Below, in pieces: positions 7,288-15,632 of a stretch of DNA of 64,000 bases (positions within the stretch are counted from its first letter, which is position 1; each line of letters starts with the position of its first letter). Made by a program: the position numbers and the translations under genes. The notes beneath the pieces are model-generated. The model had not been told where the DNA came from. It was given only the letters and a program-made list of their open reading frames with translations, and ran no database searches. The stretch comes from Veillonella rogosae JCM 15642 (lineage in GTDB: Bacteria; Bacillota; Negativicutes; Veillonellales; Veillonellaceae), in the NCBI RefSeq assembly GCF_002959775.1, contig NZ_PPCX01000008.1, positions 1 through 64,000 of the forward strand, in the 5' to 3' direction.

Positions 7288-7527
7288 TAAATACATTTAC
7301 AGAAAGATTGATAAATAATATATTGATGTCGAGGCCTCTAGATGTGTCAGTTCTTGCTAATTAATCGCTACCATTATCATGGCGGCAAAATAGACTGACT
7401 ATCTAGTACACCTAGCTTTCTACCGCTAGAATGAAAAAGGGCCTGACCCAGTAGAATCAAGCCGTTTCTTCAAATTTTTACCTATAGAAACAAGGCTGAC
7501 GCTACTAAACATCTATGCCTCACTTCT
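7288..7527 (-). ncRNA. Candidate structured RNA between ddh and ychF
   Basis: A minus-strand transcription unit without a credible ORF. It has an extended -10 (TGG-TATACT, 7534-7539), a body of about 240 nt, and its own terminator at 7250-7287. Several long-range pairings are visible. GAGGCATAGATG near the 5' end can pair with CATCTA...GCCTC near 7330-7345 and would close the molecule. Inside, AGCC..GUUUC pairs with GAAAC-GGCU to make a long hairpin extended by UCA/UGA and GUAG/CUAC, and CUAGC pairs with GCUAG. It matches no class I know with confidence. An independent small RNA is more likely than a ychF leader because of the terminator. Confidence 0.4.
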
Positions 7528-7553
7528 TGTAATAGTATACCATATAAGAAGAC

Positions 7554-7581
7554 AAAAACCCACACTGAGGTGTGGGTTTTT
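7554..7581. terminator. Terminator of ddh
   Basis: AAAAACCCACAC and GTGTGGGTTTTT pair around TGAG; a U run exists on either strand. It ends the ddh transcript on the minus strand. Confidence 0.85.
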
Positions 7582-7592
7582 TGTTATATTTC

Positions 7593-8564
7593 TTATAGAG
7601 AATGTGCTCTCAAGTCCGCAGCAGATTGTGTAGAAATCCAAGCTGGTGGAATGTCGAATACTGTGTAGCAACCTGTTCCGCCGTGTTTAGCAAGGCGGTA
7701 GATGCCACGTGCGTAAGCAACGAGGGCAGAACCTGTGAATTCAGGGTTGGAATCGAGTTTCAAAGAGTACTCGATAACGTGACGAGTGCCATCTGTACTT
7801 TCACCAGAGCGAAGCACGAAGCCACCATGTGGAATACCTTTGTGGTCGCGATCAAGTTCTTCTTGAGAAATGAAGTTTACTACAGTTTCATAACCTACGA
7901 AGTAGTTTTCCATAGTTTTGATTTCATTTTCAATTTTAGCTTTGTCCGCATCAGGAGCAGCTACTACGTAGCACTCACGAAGGTGACCTTTGTAGCCATC
8001 AACGTCAGGAGTTTGACCGTTGCGAATCTCTTCTAAGTATTGCTCTTTAGGAACAGTGTATTGACGAGCATCAAGAACACCATCAAGACGACGGATTGCG
8101 TCGGAGTGACCTTGGGATACGCCGCGGCCCCAGAATGTGTAGGATTTGCCTTTTGGCAAGATTGCTTCAGCGTAAACGCGTTGCAAGGAGAACATGCCTG
8201 GATCCCAACCGCAAGAAATCAATGTAGCAGTCTTAGCTTCTTTAGCTACTTTGTCTACATTTGCAAAATGCTCAGGGATACGTGCATGTGTATCGAAGGA
8301 ATCAATACAGTTGAAATATTTAGTTACCATTGGTGTTTGTTCGATAAGGTCTGTTGCAGAACCGCCACAAAGAACCATTACATCGATTTTACCTTTGAAA
8401 TTAGGAATATCTTCCATAGAGTAAGTAGGTACACCAGACACAGTTTCAATACCTTGACGGCGAGAGAATACGCCTACGAGCTCCATATCAGGTTGTAATT
8501 GAACGGATGCTTCTACGCCACGAGCCAAGTTACCGTAGCCAACGATACCAATACGAATATTCAT
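7593..8564 (-). CDS. ddh: meso-Diaminopimelate dehydrogenase
   Basis: NADPH-dependent enzyme that makes meso-diaminopimelate in one step from tetrahydrodipicolinate, feeding lysine and peptidoglycan. 323 residues, typical of the family. The N-terminal Rossmann fold begins MNIRIGIVGYGNLARG; substrate-region signatures CGWDPGMFSLQRVY, FWGRGVSQGHSDAIRR and GIPHGGFVLRSG are present. The AGGAGGC site is just upstream of the ATG. dapL, the enzyme of a parallel route from the same substrate, is the next gene upstream, so this organism may run two DAP pathways. Confidence 0.93.
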   Translation of the reverse strand: MNIRIGIVGYGNLARGVEASVQLQPDMELVGVFSRRQGIETVSGVPTYSMEDIPNFKGKIDVMVLCGGSATDLIEQTPMVTKYFNCIDSFDTHARIPEHFANVDKVAKEAKTATLISCGWDPGMFSLQRVYAEAILPKGKSYTFWGRGVSQGHSDAIRRLDGVLDARQYTVPKEQYLEEIRNGQTPDVDGYKGHLRECYVVAAPDADKAKIENEIKTMENYFVGYETVVNFISQEELDRDHKGIPHGGFVLRSGESTDGTRHVIEYSLKLDSNPEFTGSALVAYARGIYRLAKHGGTGCYTVFDIPPAWISTQSAADLRAHSL

Positions 8565-8777
8565 ATTAGCCTCCTATATAAATCGATAAATTTAATAATT
8601 AACATAACTATTATAGCACAAAATAAATGTATTTGATATTTTTCTATAGAATTTATTGTGGTGGATTAGAGAAGCACTTAATACATAGAGGAGTATATCG
8701 ATTTTGGTACAACTATATAGATACATTGCGTTTTGTTATAAAGGTCAAACTAAATAATCATATCTATGAAGGCATGG

Positions 8778-8822
8778 AAAAGACCGATTATCTTCCTATT
8801 ATAGGATTGCAATCGGTCTTTT
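8778..8822. terminator. Terminator of dapL
   Basis: A 12-bp stem AAAAGACCGATT with its complement encloses a 21-nt loop that contains a further TCCTAT/ATAGGA stem. T runs follow on both strands; it lies just beyond the dapL stop. Confidence 0.75.
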
Positions 8823-8835
8823 TGTTTTATCGGTA

Positions 8836-10065
8836 TTAGAATTGTAACGTTTTGATTCTTTCAACAGCGCGAATAGTATTTTCACGGCTACCAAAAGCTG
8901 TTAAACGTAGGTATCCTTCACCATGAGGGCCAAAGCCAGAGCCTGGTGTAGATACGATTTGAACCTTTTCAAGTAAGATATCGAATAATTCCCAGCTAGT
9001 CATGTTGCCTGGTGTTTTGAGCCAAATGTATGGAGCATCTACGCCACCATATACAGTAAGGCCGATAGATTCTAGACCTTCTTTGATGATGCGGGCATTT
9101 TCTTTGTAGTACGCAATGTTTGCTTGTGTTTGTTCTCGGCCTTCCTTAGTGTACACTGCTTCAGCACCGCGTTGGATGATGTAAGGCACACCGTTGAATT
9201 TAGTGCATTGGCGGCGGTTCCACATAGGATTGAGGGCTTGGCGTTCACCGGATTTAGTTTTGCCTGTCACTTCTTTAGGCACTACTGCATAAGCACAACG
9301 TGTGCCTGTGAAACCTGCCGTTTTGGAGAAGGAACGGAACTCAATGGCTACTTCGCGAGCGCCTTCGACTTCGTAGATAGATTTTACAGTGTCTTCTGTG
9401 CTGATGAAAGCTTCGTAAGCGGAGTCAAACATTAAGATAGCGTCGTTATCTTTACACCATTTTACCCACTCTGCTAGACGAGCACGGCTCAATACCGTTC
9501 CTGTTGGATTGTTAGGGGAGCAAAGATATACAATATCTACTCTTTCAGAGGGAAATTCTGGAGAAAAATTATTTTCTGCAGAAGTAGGGAGGTATACAAC
9601 CTTTTGGAAGATACCGTCTACAGCTTCGCCAGTACGACCACCCATAACATTGGAGTCTAAATATACTGGATACACTGGATCTGTAATAGCGATGACATTA
9701 TCTTCGCTGAATAATTCTTGGATGTTGCCAACGTCAGATTTTGCACCGTCAGACACGAATACTTCGTCGATTGAAATATCTACACCTAATGGTTTGTAAT
9801 CGCCATCAACGATTGCTTGGCGCAAGAAGTCATAGCCTTGTTCTGGGCCATAACCGCGGAATGTTTCTGCTTTGCCCATCTCCTGAACCGCTTTGCTCAT
9901 TGCATCGATAATTGCAGGAACAAGCGGTAATGTAACATCGCCAATACCAAGACGAATAATATCTGCATCTGGATGTGCGGCTTGGTACTCATTTACCTTT
10001 TTTGCAATATTAGCAAATAAATAAGAACCTTGTAGATTTAAGTAATTTTCATTGATATTAGCCAT
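8836..10065 (-). CDS. dapL: LL-diaminopimelate aminotransferase
   Basis: PLP enzyme of class I/II aminotransferase fold that converts tetrahydrodipicolinate to LL-diaminopimelate with glutamate, by-passing the succinylase and acetylase routes. 409 residues, usual length. Signatures include [13 protein letters not shown] near residue 40, [14 protein letters not shown], the PLP-lysine motif [12 protein letters not shown], and the C-terminal [24 protein letters not shown]-type weak ribosome site precedes the ATG. No dapF is in the window; it would be needed to epimerise the product. Confidence 0.95.
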   Translation of the reverse strand: MANINENYLNLQGSYLFANIAKKVNEYQAAHPDADIIRLGIGDVTLPLVPAIIDAMSKAVQEMGKAETFRGYGPEQGYDFLRQAIVDGDYKPLGVDISIDEVFVSDGAKSDVGNIQELFSEDNVIAITDPVYPVYLDSNVMGGRTGEAVDGIFQKVVYLPTSAENNFSPEFPSERVDIVYLCSPNNPTGTVLSRARLAEWVKWCKDNDAILMFDSAYEAFISTEDTVKSIYEVEGAREVAIEFRSFSKTAGFTGTRCAYAVVPKEVTGKTKSGERQALNPMWNRRQCTKFNGVPYIIQRGAEAVYTKEGREQTQANIAYYKENARIIKEGLESIGLTVYGGVDAPYIWLKTPGNMTSWELFDILLEKVQIVSTPGSGFGPHGEGYLRLTAFGSRENTIRAVERIKTLQF

Positions 10066-10270
10066 GATGATTCCTTTCTAAATGTAACTCTCTTTACTAT
10101 AGTAAAGGTTAAAAAGGATTTACGCAATAACTTTCTATAGAATTTTGAAGAGGAAAATTATATTAAAAATTTATATGTCCATATGTATATTTTTGATATA
10201 ATGAATATATATTTAGTATAGTGCGGTTTATATGACAGTTCATATAGTTGAATATGGAAGTGGTGACTGT

Positions 10271-11452
10271 ATGCATACGGTTAGCAATAAAAGTTGGCTT
10301 TTTATTTCTATATTAAGTGCTTTGATGGCGTTTACGTCGTTATCGACGGACATTTATTTGCCCGCCATGCCTGCTATGGGGCGCGATTTAAATGGTGATG
10401 CAGAGCTTACGATTACGGGCTTCTTAATCGGCTTCTCTTTGGCTCAGCTCTTTTGGGGCGCCGTCAGTGATAAAATTGGTCGGAAGAAACCTCTCATAAT
10501 AGGGCTAGTTTTGTTTATAATAGGCTCTGTAGGCTGTGCGCTGAGTTCATCGATGATTGAACTGTTGGCATGGCGCGTATTCCAAGCTTTTGGAGCTTGT
10601 GTGGGGCCTATGTTATCGCGAGCCATCATTCGCGATCTGTATGGACGGACTGAGGCGGCAAAGATGCTGTCTACCCTGGCTATTGTTATGGCTATAGCAC
10701 CTATTGCCGGTCCTTTGTTTGCCGGTCATTTGCTTGTGTGGTATACGTGGCATGCTATATTTTGGCTATTGGTTATTATAGGTGTATTCATGCTATTAGC
10801 CGTCCTATTGTTGCCTGAAACACATCCCAAGGAAAAGCGTAGCCGCAAGGATATGAGTCATACTTATATCAATTACTGGATCTTGTTGCGCAATAAAGAA
10901 TTTATGAAATACACGCTTTGTGTAAGCTCCTTCTATATTGCAATCTATGCTTTTTTAACTGGTTCACCCTATGTGTACATCGATGTATTTGGAGTGCCTA
11001 CAGAGTATTATGGCTATTTATTTTCCCTTAATATCATTGGTGTAATGCTCATGAGTGCAGTCAATCGGCGCATTGTAAGTGCCATGCGCCTCGATAAGTT
11101 GTTGCGCTATGCTACTATGTTTGCAGCCATATGTGTAACGATTGTTATGATTTTAATGTTTATGGGCGAACACTCTTTATGGCTTATTGTAATCGGCAGT
11201 TTCTTATTCTTCTCTATGAATGGTGTTATTGCAGCGGTTACCAATGCATTGGCATTAGAACGGGCTGGCAAGATGGCTGGCTCTGGTGCCGCTTTACTAG
11301 GGGCAATGCAATATGGTAGTGGTATTATTTCATCTTTGGTGTTAACATTCTTACCGAATAATTCGGCATACCCTATGATGTCTGTTATTACCATCTTTGT
11401 TATTATTTGTGCTATTCTAGCATTTCCTAGAGATAAACGATACGATCATTAA
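10271..11452 (+). CDS. Bcr/CflA family MFS drug efflux transporter
   Basis: Inner-membrane drug:proton antiporter of the 12-TM major facilitator superfamily. After the N-terminus, SLSTDIYLPAMPAMG is the Bcr/CflA TM1 signature; GAVSDKIGRKKPLIIGL is the loop 2-3 MFS motif, and RAIIRDLYGR is typical of the branch. I start at the ATG at 10271 because GGAAGTGG lies just upstream; an in-frame ATG at 10232 lacks a site and would add 13 residues. Substrates cannot be inferred. It is monocistronic and ends at a hairpin that overlaps the rpsF promoter. Confidence 0.88.
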   Translation: MHTVSNKSWLFISILSALMAFTSLSTDIYLPAMPAMGRDLNGDAELTITGFLIGFSLAQLFWGAVSDKIGRKKPLIIGLVLFIIGSVGCALSSSMIELLAWRVFQAFGACVGPMLSRAIIRDLYGRTEAAKMLSTLAIVMAIAPIAGPLFAGHLLVWYTWHAIFWLLVIIGVFMLLAVLLLPETHPKEKRSRKDMSHTYINYWILLRNKEFMKYTLCVSSFYIAIYAFLTGSPYVYIDVFGVPTEYYGYLFSLNIIGVMLMSAVNRRIVSAMRLDKLLRYATMFAAICVTIVMILMFMGEHSLWLIVIGSFLFFSMNGVIAAVTNALALERAGKMAGSGAALLGAMQYGSGIISSLVLTFLPNNSAYPMMSVITIFVIICAILAFPRDKRYDH

Positions 11453-11459
11453 TAATTGT

Positions 11460-11492
11460 GAAAGCAAGAACTCAAAATGGGTTCTTGCTTTC
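11460..11492 (+). terminator. Terminator after the MFS gene
   Basis: GAAAGCAAGAAC pairs with GTTCTTGCTTTC around a short AT loop. The T run is poor, but the right arm also supplies the -35 of the next promoter. Confidence 0.65.
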
Positions 11493-11513
11493 ATCGTTTA
11501 TTTAGGTTATAAT
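11485..11513 (+). promoter_or_regulatory. rpsF operon promoter
   Basis: TTGCTT (11485-11490) and TATAAT (11508-11513) with 17 bp between. Start near 11520. Confidence 0.65.
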
Positions 11514-11519
11514 AGTAAG

Positions 11520-11593
11520 GCTTATTGATGGTAAGCACTTCCTACCCCTATGTGTCGATAGGGGCATTAGTCCGAAAGAGGAGGTGATTTTGT
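11520..11593 (+). promoter_or_regulatory. rpsF leader, possible S6:S18 autoregulatory site
   Basis: The leader contains CCCCTAT/ATAGGGG (11545-11564) followed by AGTCCGAAAG and the AGGAGGTG ribosome site. S6:S18 complexes are known to bind leader RNAs with a CCG element near a hairpin in many bacteria. The match here is only by position and the CCG, so this is tentative. Confidence 0.35.
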
Positions 11594-11878
11594 ATGAACA
11601 AATACGAAGTCATGTTTATTGTGAAACCCGCTGAAGAGGAAGCAACTAACGCTGTTATTGAAAAAGTAGAAGCTTTAATTGCTCGTGTAGGCGGCACAGT
11701 AGAAAAGGTAGATCGTTGGGGCAAGCGTCGTCTTGCTTACGCTGTGAAGAAATTCACTGACGGTTTCTATGTATTGATCAACTTTGAAGCAGCACCTGCT
11801 GAAATCAAAGAAATCGATCGTGTATTGAAAATCAACGATGAAGTCCTAAGACATCTAATTGTAAAACACGAAGCATAA
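11594..11878 (+). CDS. rpsF: 30S ribosomal protein S6
   Basis: Small-subunit protein that pairs with S18 on the platform of the 30S subunit. 94 residues starting MNKYEVMFIVKP, with the family signature VEKVDRWGKRRLAYAVKKFTDGFYV. A strong GAGGAGGTG site is upstream. First gene of the rpsF-ssb-rpsR operon, an order conserved across Firmicutes. Confidence 0.97.
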   Translation: MNKYEVMFIVKPAEEEATNAVIEKVEALIARVGGTVEKVDRWGKRRLAYAVKKFTDGFYVLINFEAAPAEIKEIDRVLKINDEVLRHLIVKHEA

Positions 11879-11897
11879 TTAAAGCCTGGAGGAAAAC

Positions 11898-12296
11898 ATG
11901 AACTCTGTACAAATTCTAGGTAATTTAGCTCGTGATCCTGAAGTACGTTACACTAAAACAGGTCGTGCGGTAGCCACTTTTACAGTAGCTGCAACAAACA
12001 CCTATGTTGACTCTGCAACAAATGAAACGAAAGAACAAACTGCTTTCATCAACTGCGTTGCATGGGGTAAACTTGGTGAAGCGGCAGGCAATCTTCGTAA
12101 AGGCAGTCGTTGCTTTGTAGAAGGTCGTTTGCAAACTCGTTCTTACGAGACTCAGGACGGTCAAAAACGGTACGTTACTGAAGTAGTAGCGAACTTTGTG
12201 GGCCAATCCCTTGATATGAATACTAATTCTTTCGAAGGTGGGTCCAATTTTGATAGTTTCAGTACAGGCGGCGATGACGAAAACATCCCGTTCTAG
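11898..12296 (+). CDS. ssb: Single-stranded DNA-binding protein
   Basis: Homotetrameric OB-fold protein that coats single-stranded DNA in replication and repair. 132 residues: OB fold over about 1-105 (MNSVQILGNLARDPEVRYT, INCVAWGKLGEAA, FVEGRLQTRSYE), a short Gly/Ser/Asn-rich linker, and the acidic tail DDENIPF that recruits partner proteins. It sits between rpsF and rpsR with 19- and 39-bp gaps, in one operon. Confidence 0.97.
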   Translation: MNSVQILGNLARDPEVRYTKTGRAVATFTVAATNTYVDSATNETKEQTAFINCVAWGKLGEAAGNLRKGSRCFVEGRLQTRSYETQDGQKRYVTEVVANFVGQSLDMNTNSFEGGSNFDSFSTGGDDENIPF

Positions 12297-12335
12297 TGTC
12301 AGGGACTCCTACTAATTCGAAAAGGAGGATTCGCA

Positions 12336-12566
12336 ATGAGAAGAGATAGAGGCAGAAAGCCAAGAAGAAAAGTATGCGTTTTCTGTGCAGACCATATCGA
12401 TCAAATCGACTATAAAGATGTTGCTAAACTTCGTCGTTTCACGACTGAACGCGGCAAAATCTTACCTCGTCGTATTTCCGGTACTTGCGCAAAACATCAA
12501 CGCAAATTGACTACATCTATCAAACGTGCACGTGCAATTGCTTTATTGCCATTCACTGCTGAATAA
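12336..12566 (+). CDS. rpsR: 30S ribosomal protein S18
   Basis: Small-subunit protein, 76 residues, binding next to S6. It has the RRKVCVFC motif plus further cysteines ([10 protein letters not shown]), the zinc-binding (C+) form of S18 rather than the zinc-free paralogue. AAGGAGG precedes the ATG. Last gene of the operon, followed by a strong terminator. Confidence 0.97.
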   Translation: MRRDRGRKPRRKVCVFCADHIDQIDYKDVAKLRRFTTERGKILPRRISGTCAKHQRKLTTSIKRARAIALLPFTAE

Positions 12567-12576
12567 TTGATGAATC

Positions 12577-12612
12577 AAGGCGGTACAACCATTTGGTTGT
12601 ACCGCCTTTTTG
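12577..12612 (+). terminator. Terminator of the rpsF operon
   Basis: AAGGCGGTACAACC and its exact complement around ATTT, followed by TTTTT. Confidence 0.93.
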
Positions 12613-12984
12613 CGTTCTTTTAGGCAATATTGTCTTATAATGAATTTAAATCTTAAAGGGCAATGCGTGCTGTAAAGAGTTCAAATATAGTCTATAGCGC
12701 TGATTATCCTTGTTTACTATGCACTGAGCGTATAGCGGGATTTTGGCTTCATTAAACCTAAAAAAATAGCATATTCATCGTATACAATAAATATTCAATA
12801 AAATAGATATGGAGAGAATATCTTAAAATTTTATAATAATACCTTTAAAAATAGTATTTACATGACTAATCTATATAAATAAATTAATTAAACTTATGCA
12901 TATCATCGTTAAAACTTATGATTTTTATACTATAATGTGAGTATATGATTAGTACTGTAAAGTTCAGTGAAAGGTGGTAAGTAC
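12613..12984. other. Intergenic region, no gene recognised
   Basis: About 370 bp of AT-rich DNA without a credible ORF. The stretch around 12660-12760 is less AT-rich than the rest and could be decayed coding sequence, but I recognise nothing in it. The promoter of the following cluster must be near 12900-12960 (a TATAAT-like TATACTATAATG at about 12927). Confidence 0.4.
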
Positions 12985-13848
12985 ATGGGATTTTTGAAAA
13001 AGGATATATCCCGTCGCCAGTTTATTGGTGGTGCTTTAGCTTTAGCAGCCGCATCAGCGGTGCCGTCGTTTATACGAGGTGCCTATAAGCCAACACAATC
13101 TGACTCATTACAAGTGTGGACTTGTGGCGGCTTGTCGGAAGCGTTCCTTGATTTAAACCAAGTTTATACAATGCACACGGGGCACAATATTCAGTATACT
13201 GGTGCCTTTGCAGGGGCTATTGGTAAATCCTTGTTGGCTGAGAAGAGTCGCACAGAAGTCTTTGGGGCTCGCGGCTTAGATCTAGCGAAAAATATGCGCA
13301 AAAAAGGCGTAAGTATGGCTTTTGAACCATTATGTTTTACGGATTACGTTATCGTTACACCTAAGGGGAATCCCGCAGGGATTCGGGACTTGAAGGATAT
13401 GGCCGAGCCTGGTGTACGCGTTATGTTGCCCCTAGGCGCATCTCCACCAGGTAGTGCATCTGTAAAGGGGATCATGAAATTATCTGGTTTGACCGATGGT
13501 ATCATGAAAAACTTAATGGCTGAAAATGCTTGTGTAATTTCCATGATGTGTGATCTCGTAGAAGGTAAAGCCGATGTATCCATCATTGAAAAACGCCTTA
13601 CCACACATGATCGGTTCAAGGATCGTATAGAGTACTTCTCCATACCTGGACAATTTGTGCCACCTGCACCGCTCACTTTCACTATTAATACAATGAAATA
13701 TGTACAAGATCGTGCGTTGGCTGCCGATTATATTGAATTTACACGGTCCCAAGAAGGACAACAAATCTTAGAAAATCACGGGTTCACATCCGTTCATAGT
13801 GCGAGAGGTCTCGATTTGATAGAAAGGTTTGGTGTAAAAGATGTGTAA
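12985..13848 (+). CDS. Tat-exported periplasmic binding protein, ModA-like
   Basis: Extracytoplasmic solute-binding protein of the ModA/sulfate-type fold (type II PBP), 287 residues. The N-terminus is a twin-arginine signal, ISRRQFIGGALALAAASAVPS. The body has features of oxyanion/metal-binding members: WTCGGLSEAF, FTDYVIVTPKGNPAGIRDLKDM, and VMLPLGASPPGSAS. The start follows AAAGGTGGTAAGTAC. No ABC permease or ATPase gene is adjacent; the neighbours are a ferredoxin-type membrane protein (8-bp overlap) and a NifB-like radical SAM protein. Tat export suggests a folded or cofactor-loaded protein. Ligand unknown; molybdate, tungstate or another oxyanion is a guess from fold. Confidence 0.75.
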   Translation: MGFLKKDISRRQFIGGALALAAASAVPSFIRGAYKPTQSDSLQVWTCGGLSEAFLDLNQVYTMHTGHNIQYTGAFAGAIGKSLLAEKSRTEVFGARGLDLAKNMRKKGVSMAFEPLCFTDYVIVTPKGNPAGIRDLKDMAEPGVRVMLPLGASPPGSASVKGIMKLSGLTDGIMKNLMAENACVISMMCDLVEGKADVSIIEKRLTTHDRFKDRIEYFSIPGQFVPPAPLTFTINTMKYVQDRALAADYIEFTRSQEGQQILENHGFTSVHSARGLDLIERFGVKDV

Positions 13849-14647
13849 TCACTGTCCGTCATCTACAACCTGTGGAACTCAAGTTAGTTCTGGTGTATCT
13901 GGAAAACAAGCTCCTAAGAATTTAACGCTTTGGCGTCGCATTGTACAGTTTATCTTCCTCTTTATTATGGGGAAATGGGTGTACTATGGCATATTCCGAT
14001 GTCCTTATATTGTTCCCTTTGTGAACTGTGAAAGCTGTTCCATGATTACCTGCTGGGGCCGCATCACGACGTACTTTTATGCGTGGTGGATTATCTTGCC
14101 GATTATGGTCGTCTTCTTTGGACGTGCTTTCTGTAGCTGGTTCTGTCCAAGTGGGTGGGTGAACCAAATGCTGGGAAAAATATCTATGGGGCCACTAAGA
14201 AATCGTAAAAACTATATGCGTTTCCTTCAACTCGGCATGGTAGCAACTATAATTTTAGGGCTTGTAGTATATTTTAAATTTGGTAATCCTCGCATTATGA
14301 TTCCCATTCGGACGAGCGATGAATATTTTAATGCTGTCATTTTATCTATGCAGTTCTCCGAATGGTATTGGGCGGCTCGTACTATAACGGTCGCATCTAT
14401 TATTGCGGGTTCCCTTATTATCGCCAATGCTTGGTGCCGCTTTGTATGTCCTTTTGGGGGCGTAATGGAGTTGCTTCGCAAAATTTCTATTTTTAGAATT
14501 TTTAAAACAAATGATTGCGATAACTGTGATGCGTGCTTGCGCGTATGTGAAATGGGAACACGACCAAATGAAATGAATTGTACCAACTGTGGTGATTGCT
14601 TACATGTTTGCCATAAAGATGCTATTAGATTTGGTCGGAAAGGTTAA
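13841..14647 (+). CDS. NapH/NosR-like membrane ferredoxin protein
   Basis: Integral membrane iron-sulfur protein of 268 residues. About four to five hydrophobic segments carry conserved cysteine motifs facing the membrane edge (CESCSMITCWG, FCSWFCPSGWVNQ, CRFVCPFGGVMELL), as in NapH, NosR and CcoG relatives. The C-terminus has two 4Fe-4S sets: CDNCDACLRVCE and CTNCGDCLHVCHKDAI. It probably moves electrons between the quinone pool or cytoplasm and a periplasmic or cofactor-assembly partner. It overlaps the upstream binding-protein gene by 8 bp and is followed 2 bp later by the radical SAM gene, so the three are translationally linked. Confidence 0.82.
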   Translation: MCNHCPSSTTCGTQVSSGVSGKQAPKNLTLWRRIVQFIFLFIMGKWVYYGIFRCPYIVPFVNCESCSMITCWGRITTYFYAWWIILPIMVVFFGRAFCSWFCPSGWVNQMLGKISMGPLRNRKNYMRFLQLGMVATIILGLVVYFKFGNPRIMIPIRTSDEYFNAVILSMQFSEWYWAARTITVASIIAGSLIIANAWCRFVCPFGGVMELLRKISIFRIFKTNDCDNCDACLRVCEMGTRPNEMNCTNCGDCLHVCHKDAIRFGRKG

Positions 14648-14649
14648 TT

Positions 14650-15480
14650 ATGAAAGAAATTCAAGGACAAAGTTTCCTACAAAATCATCCTTGTTACAAC
14701 AAGGCCGCTTCTGCTAATTGGGGTCGTTTACATTTACCAGTAGCGCCGAATTGTAATATTCAATGTAATTATTGTAATCGTAAGTATGACTGTGCGAATG
14801 AAAATAGACCAGGCGTGACGCAGCATGTCTATACGCCACAAGAGGCAGCTGCCTTTGTGCGCAAGGTGTTTGATGCTCGTCAGGATATCTCTGTAGTAGG
14901 GATTGCAGGCCCTGGGGACCCTATGTGTGATGCAGACAAGACACTTGAAACCTTCCGCCTCGTGAAAAAGGATTTTCCTCATGTCATGCTTTGTTTATCT
15001 AGTAATGGTTTGGCAGTGCCTGATTATGTTAATGACATTGCTGACTTAGGAATTACGCATGTAACGATTACGGCTAATGCTATTGATCCAGAGATTGCAA
15101 AAAATGTATATTCCATGGTTCGCTATGAGGGTAATATTTACAAAGGAATCGATGGGGCCCGTATTCTACTAGAGCGTCAGGCTGAAAGTATCCGAAAACT
15201 AAAGGAAAAGAATATCATTGTTAAGATTAATACCGTAGTAGTGCCTGATGTAAATATGGACCATGTGCCAGCAATCGCTAAACAAGCAGAAGCTTGGGGC
15301 GTTGATTTGATGAACTGTATTGCCATGATTCCAGTTCACGATACGGCCTTTGAAAATCACCGAGGCCCGACTTCAGAAGAGATCGATAATATGCGTCAAT
15401 TTATTGGCCACTATGTGCCGCAAATGACACACTGCAAACGCTGTAGAGCTGATGCTATCGGTCGTTTATGCGAAGCATAA
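14650..15480 (+). CDS. NifB-like radical SAM protein
   Basis: Radical SAM enzyme of 276 residues closely resembling the catalytic half of NifB, which builds the carbide-containing iron-sulfur precursor of nitrogenase cofactors. The N-terminus has APNCNIQCNYCNRKYDC (the CxxxCxxC cluster motif), followed by the NifB-like ENRPGV. The SAM-binding GIAGPGDPM, the LSSNGL and VTITANAID segments, and C-terminal CKRCRADAIGRL all fit. The NifX-like C-terminal domain of many bacterial NifBs is absent, as in short archaeal forms. No nifHDK or nifEN is in the window. Its clustering with a binding protein and a ferredoxin membrane protein suggests a different metallocofactor. Substrate unknown. Confidence 0.82.
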   Translation: MKEIQGQSFLQNHPCYNKAASANWGRLHLPVAPNCNIQCNYCNRKYDCANENRPGVTQHVYTPQEAAAFVRKVFDARQDISVVGIAGPGDPMCDADKTLETFRLVKKDFPHVMLCLSSNGLAVPDYVNDIADLGITHVTITANAIDPEIAKNVYSMVRYEGNIYKGIDGARILLERQAESIRKLKEKNIIVKINTVVVPDVNMDHVPAIAKQAEAWGVDLMNCIAMIPVHDTAFENHRGPTSEEIDNMRQFIGHYVPQMTHCKRCRADAIGRLCEA

Positions 15481-15591
15481 GTGGACTCGATATTCTAGCT
15501 GCTGTAGTCTAAGCCTTATATGATTATTAGCTTTTAGGCTAGAAATAACTTTCATAACAAGTAAGAAATAAAATGTTTATGTCATAAGAAA

Positions 15592-15620
15592 AAGGCTATA
15601 TACTCATGGTATATAGCCTT
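15592..15620 (-). terminator. Terminator of the cysteine desulfurase gene
   Basis: AAGGCTATATAC pairs with GTATATAGCCTT; on the minus strand TTTTTC follows. It also closes the convergent radical SAM cluster. Confidence 0.8.
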
Positions 15621-15632
15621 AACGGTTATGTA

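Noticed and set aside
7288..7527. Lysine riboswitch, suggested by an AGAUG...AGUAG stretch close to ddh and dapL
   Set aside because: The other conserved L-box segments (GGAGA, GAAAGG, the core GCCGAAG) are missing, and the element lies downstream of ddh, before ychF, with its own terminator.
8627..8839. 70-codon ORF between ddh and dapL
   Set aside because: No ribosome binding site, no recognisable domain, and its end overlaps the dapL terminator hairpin.
14650..15480. Evidence for nitrogen fixation from the NifB-like gene
   Set aside because: No nitrogenase structural or assembly genes are in the window; one NifB-like protein is not enough.
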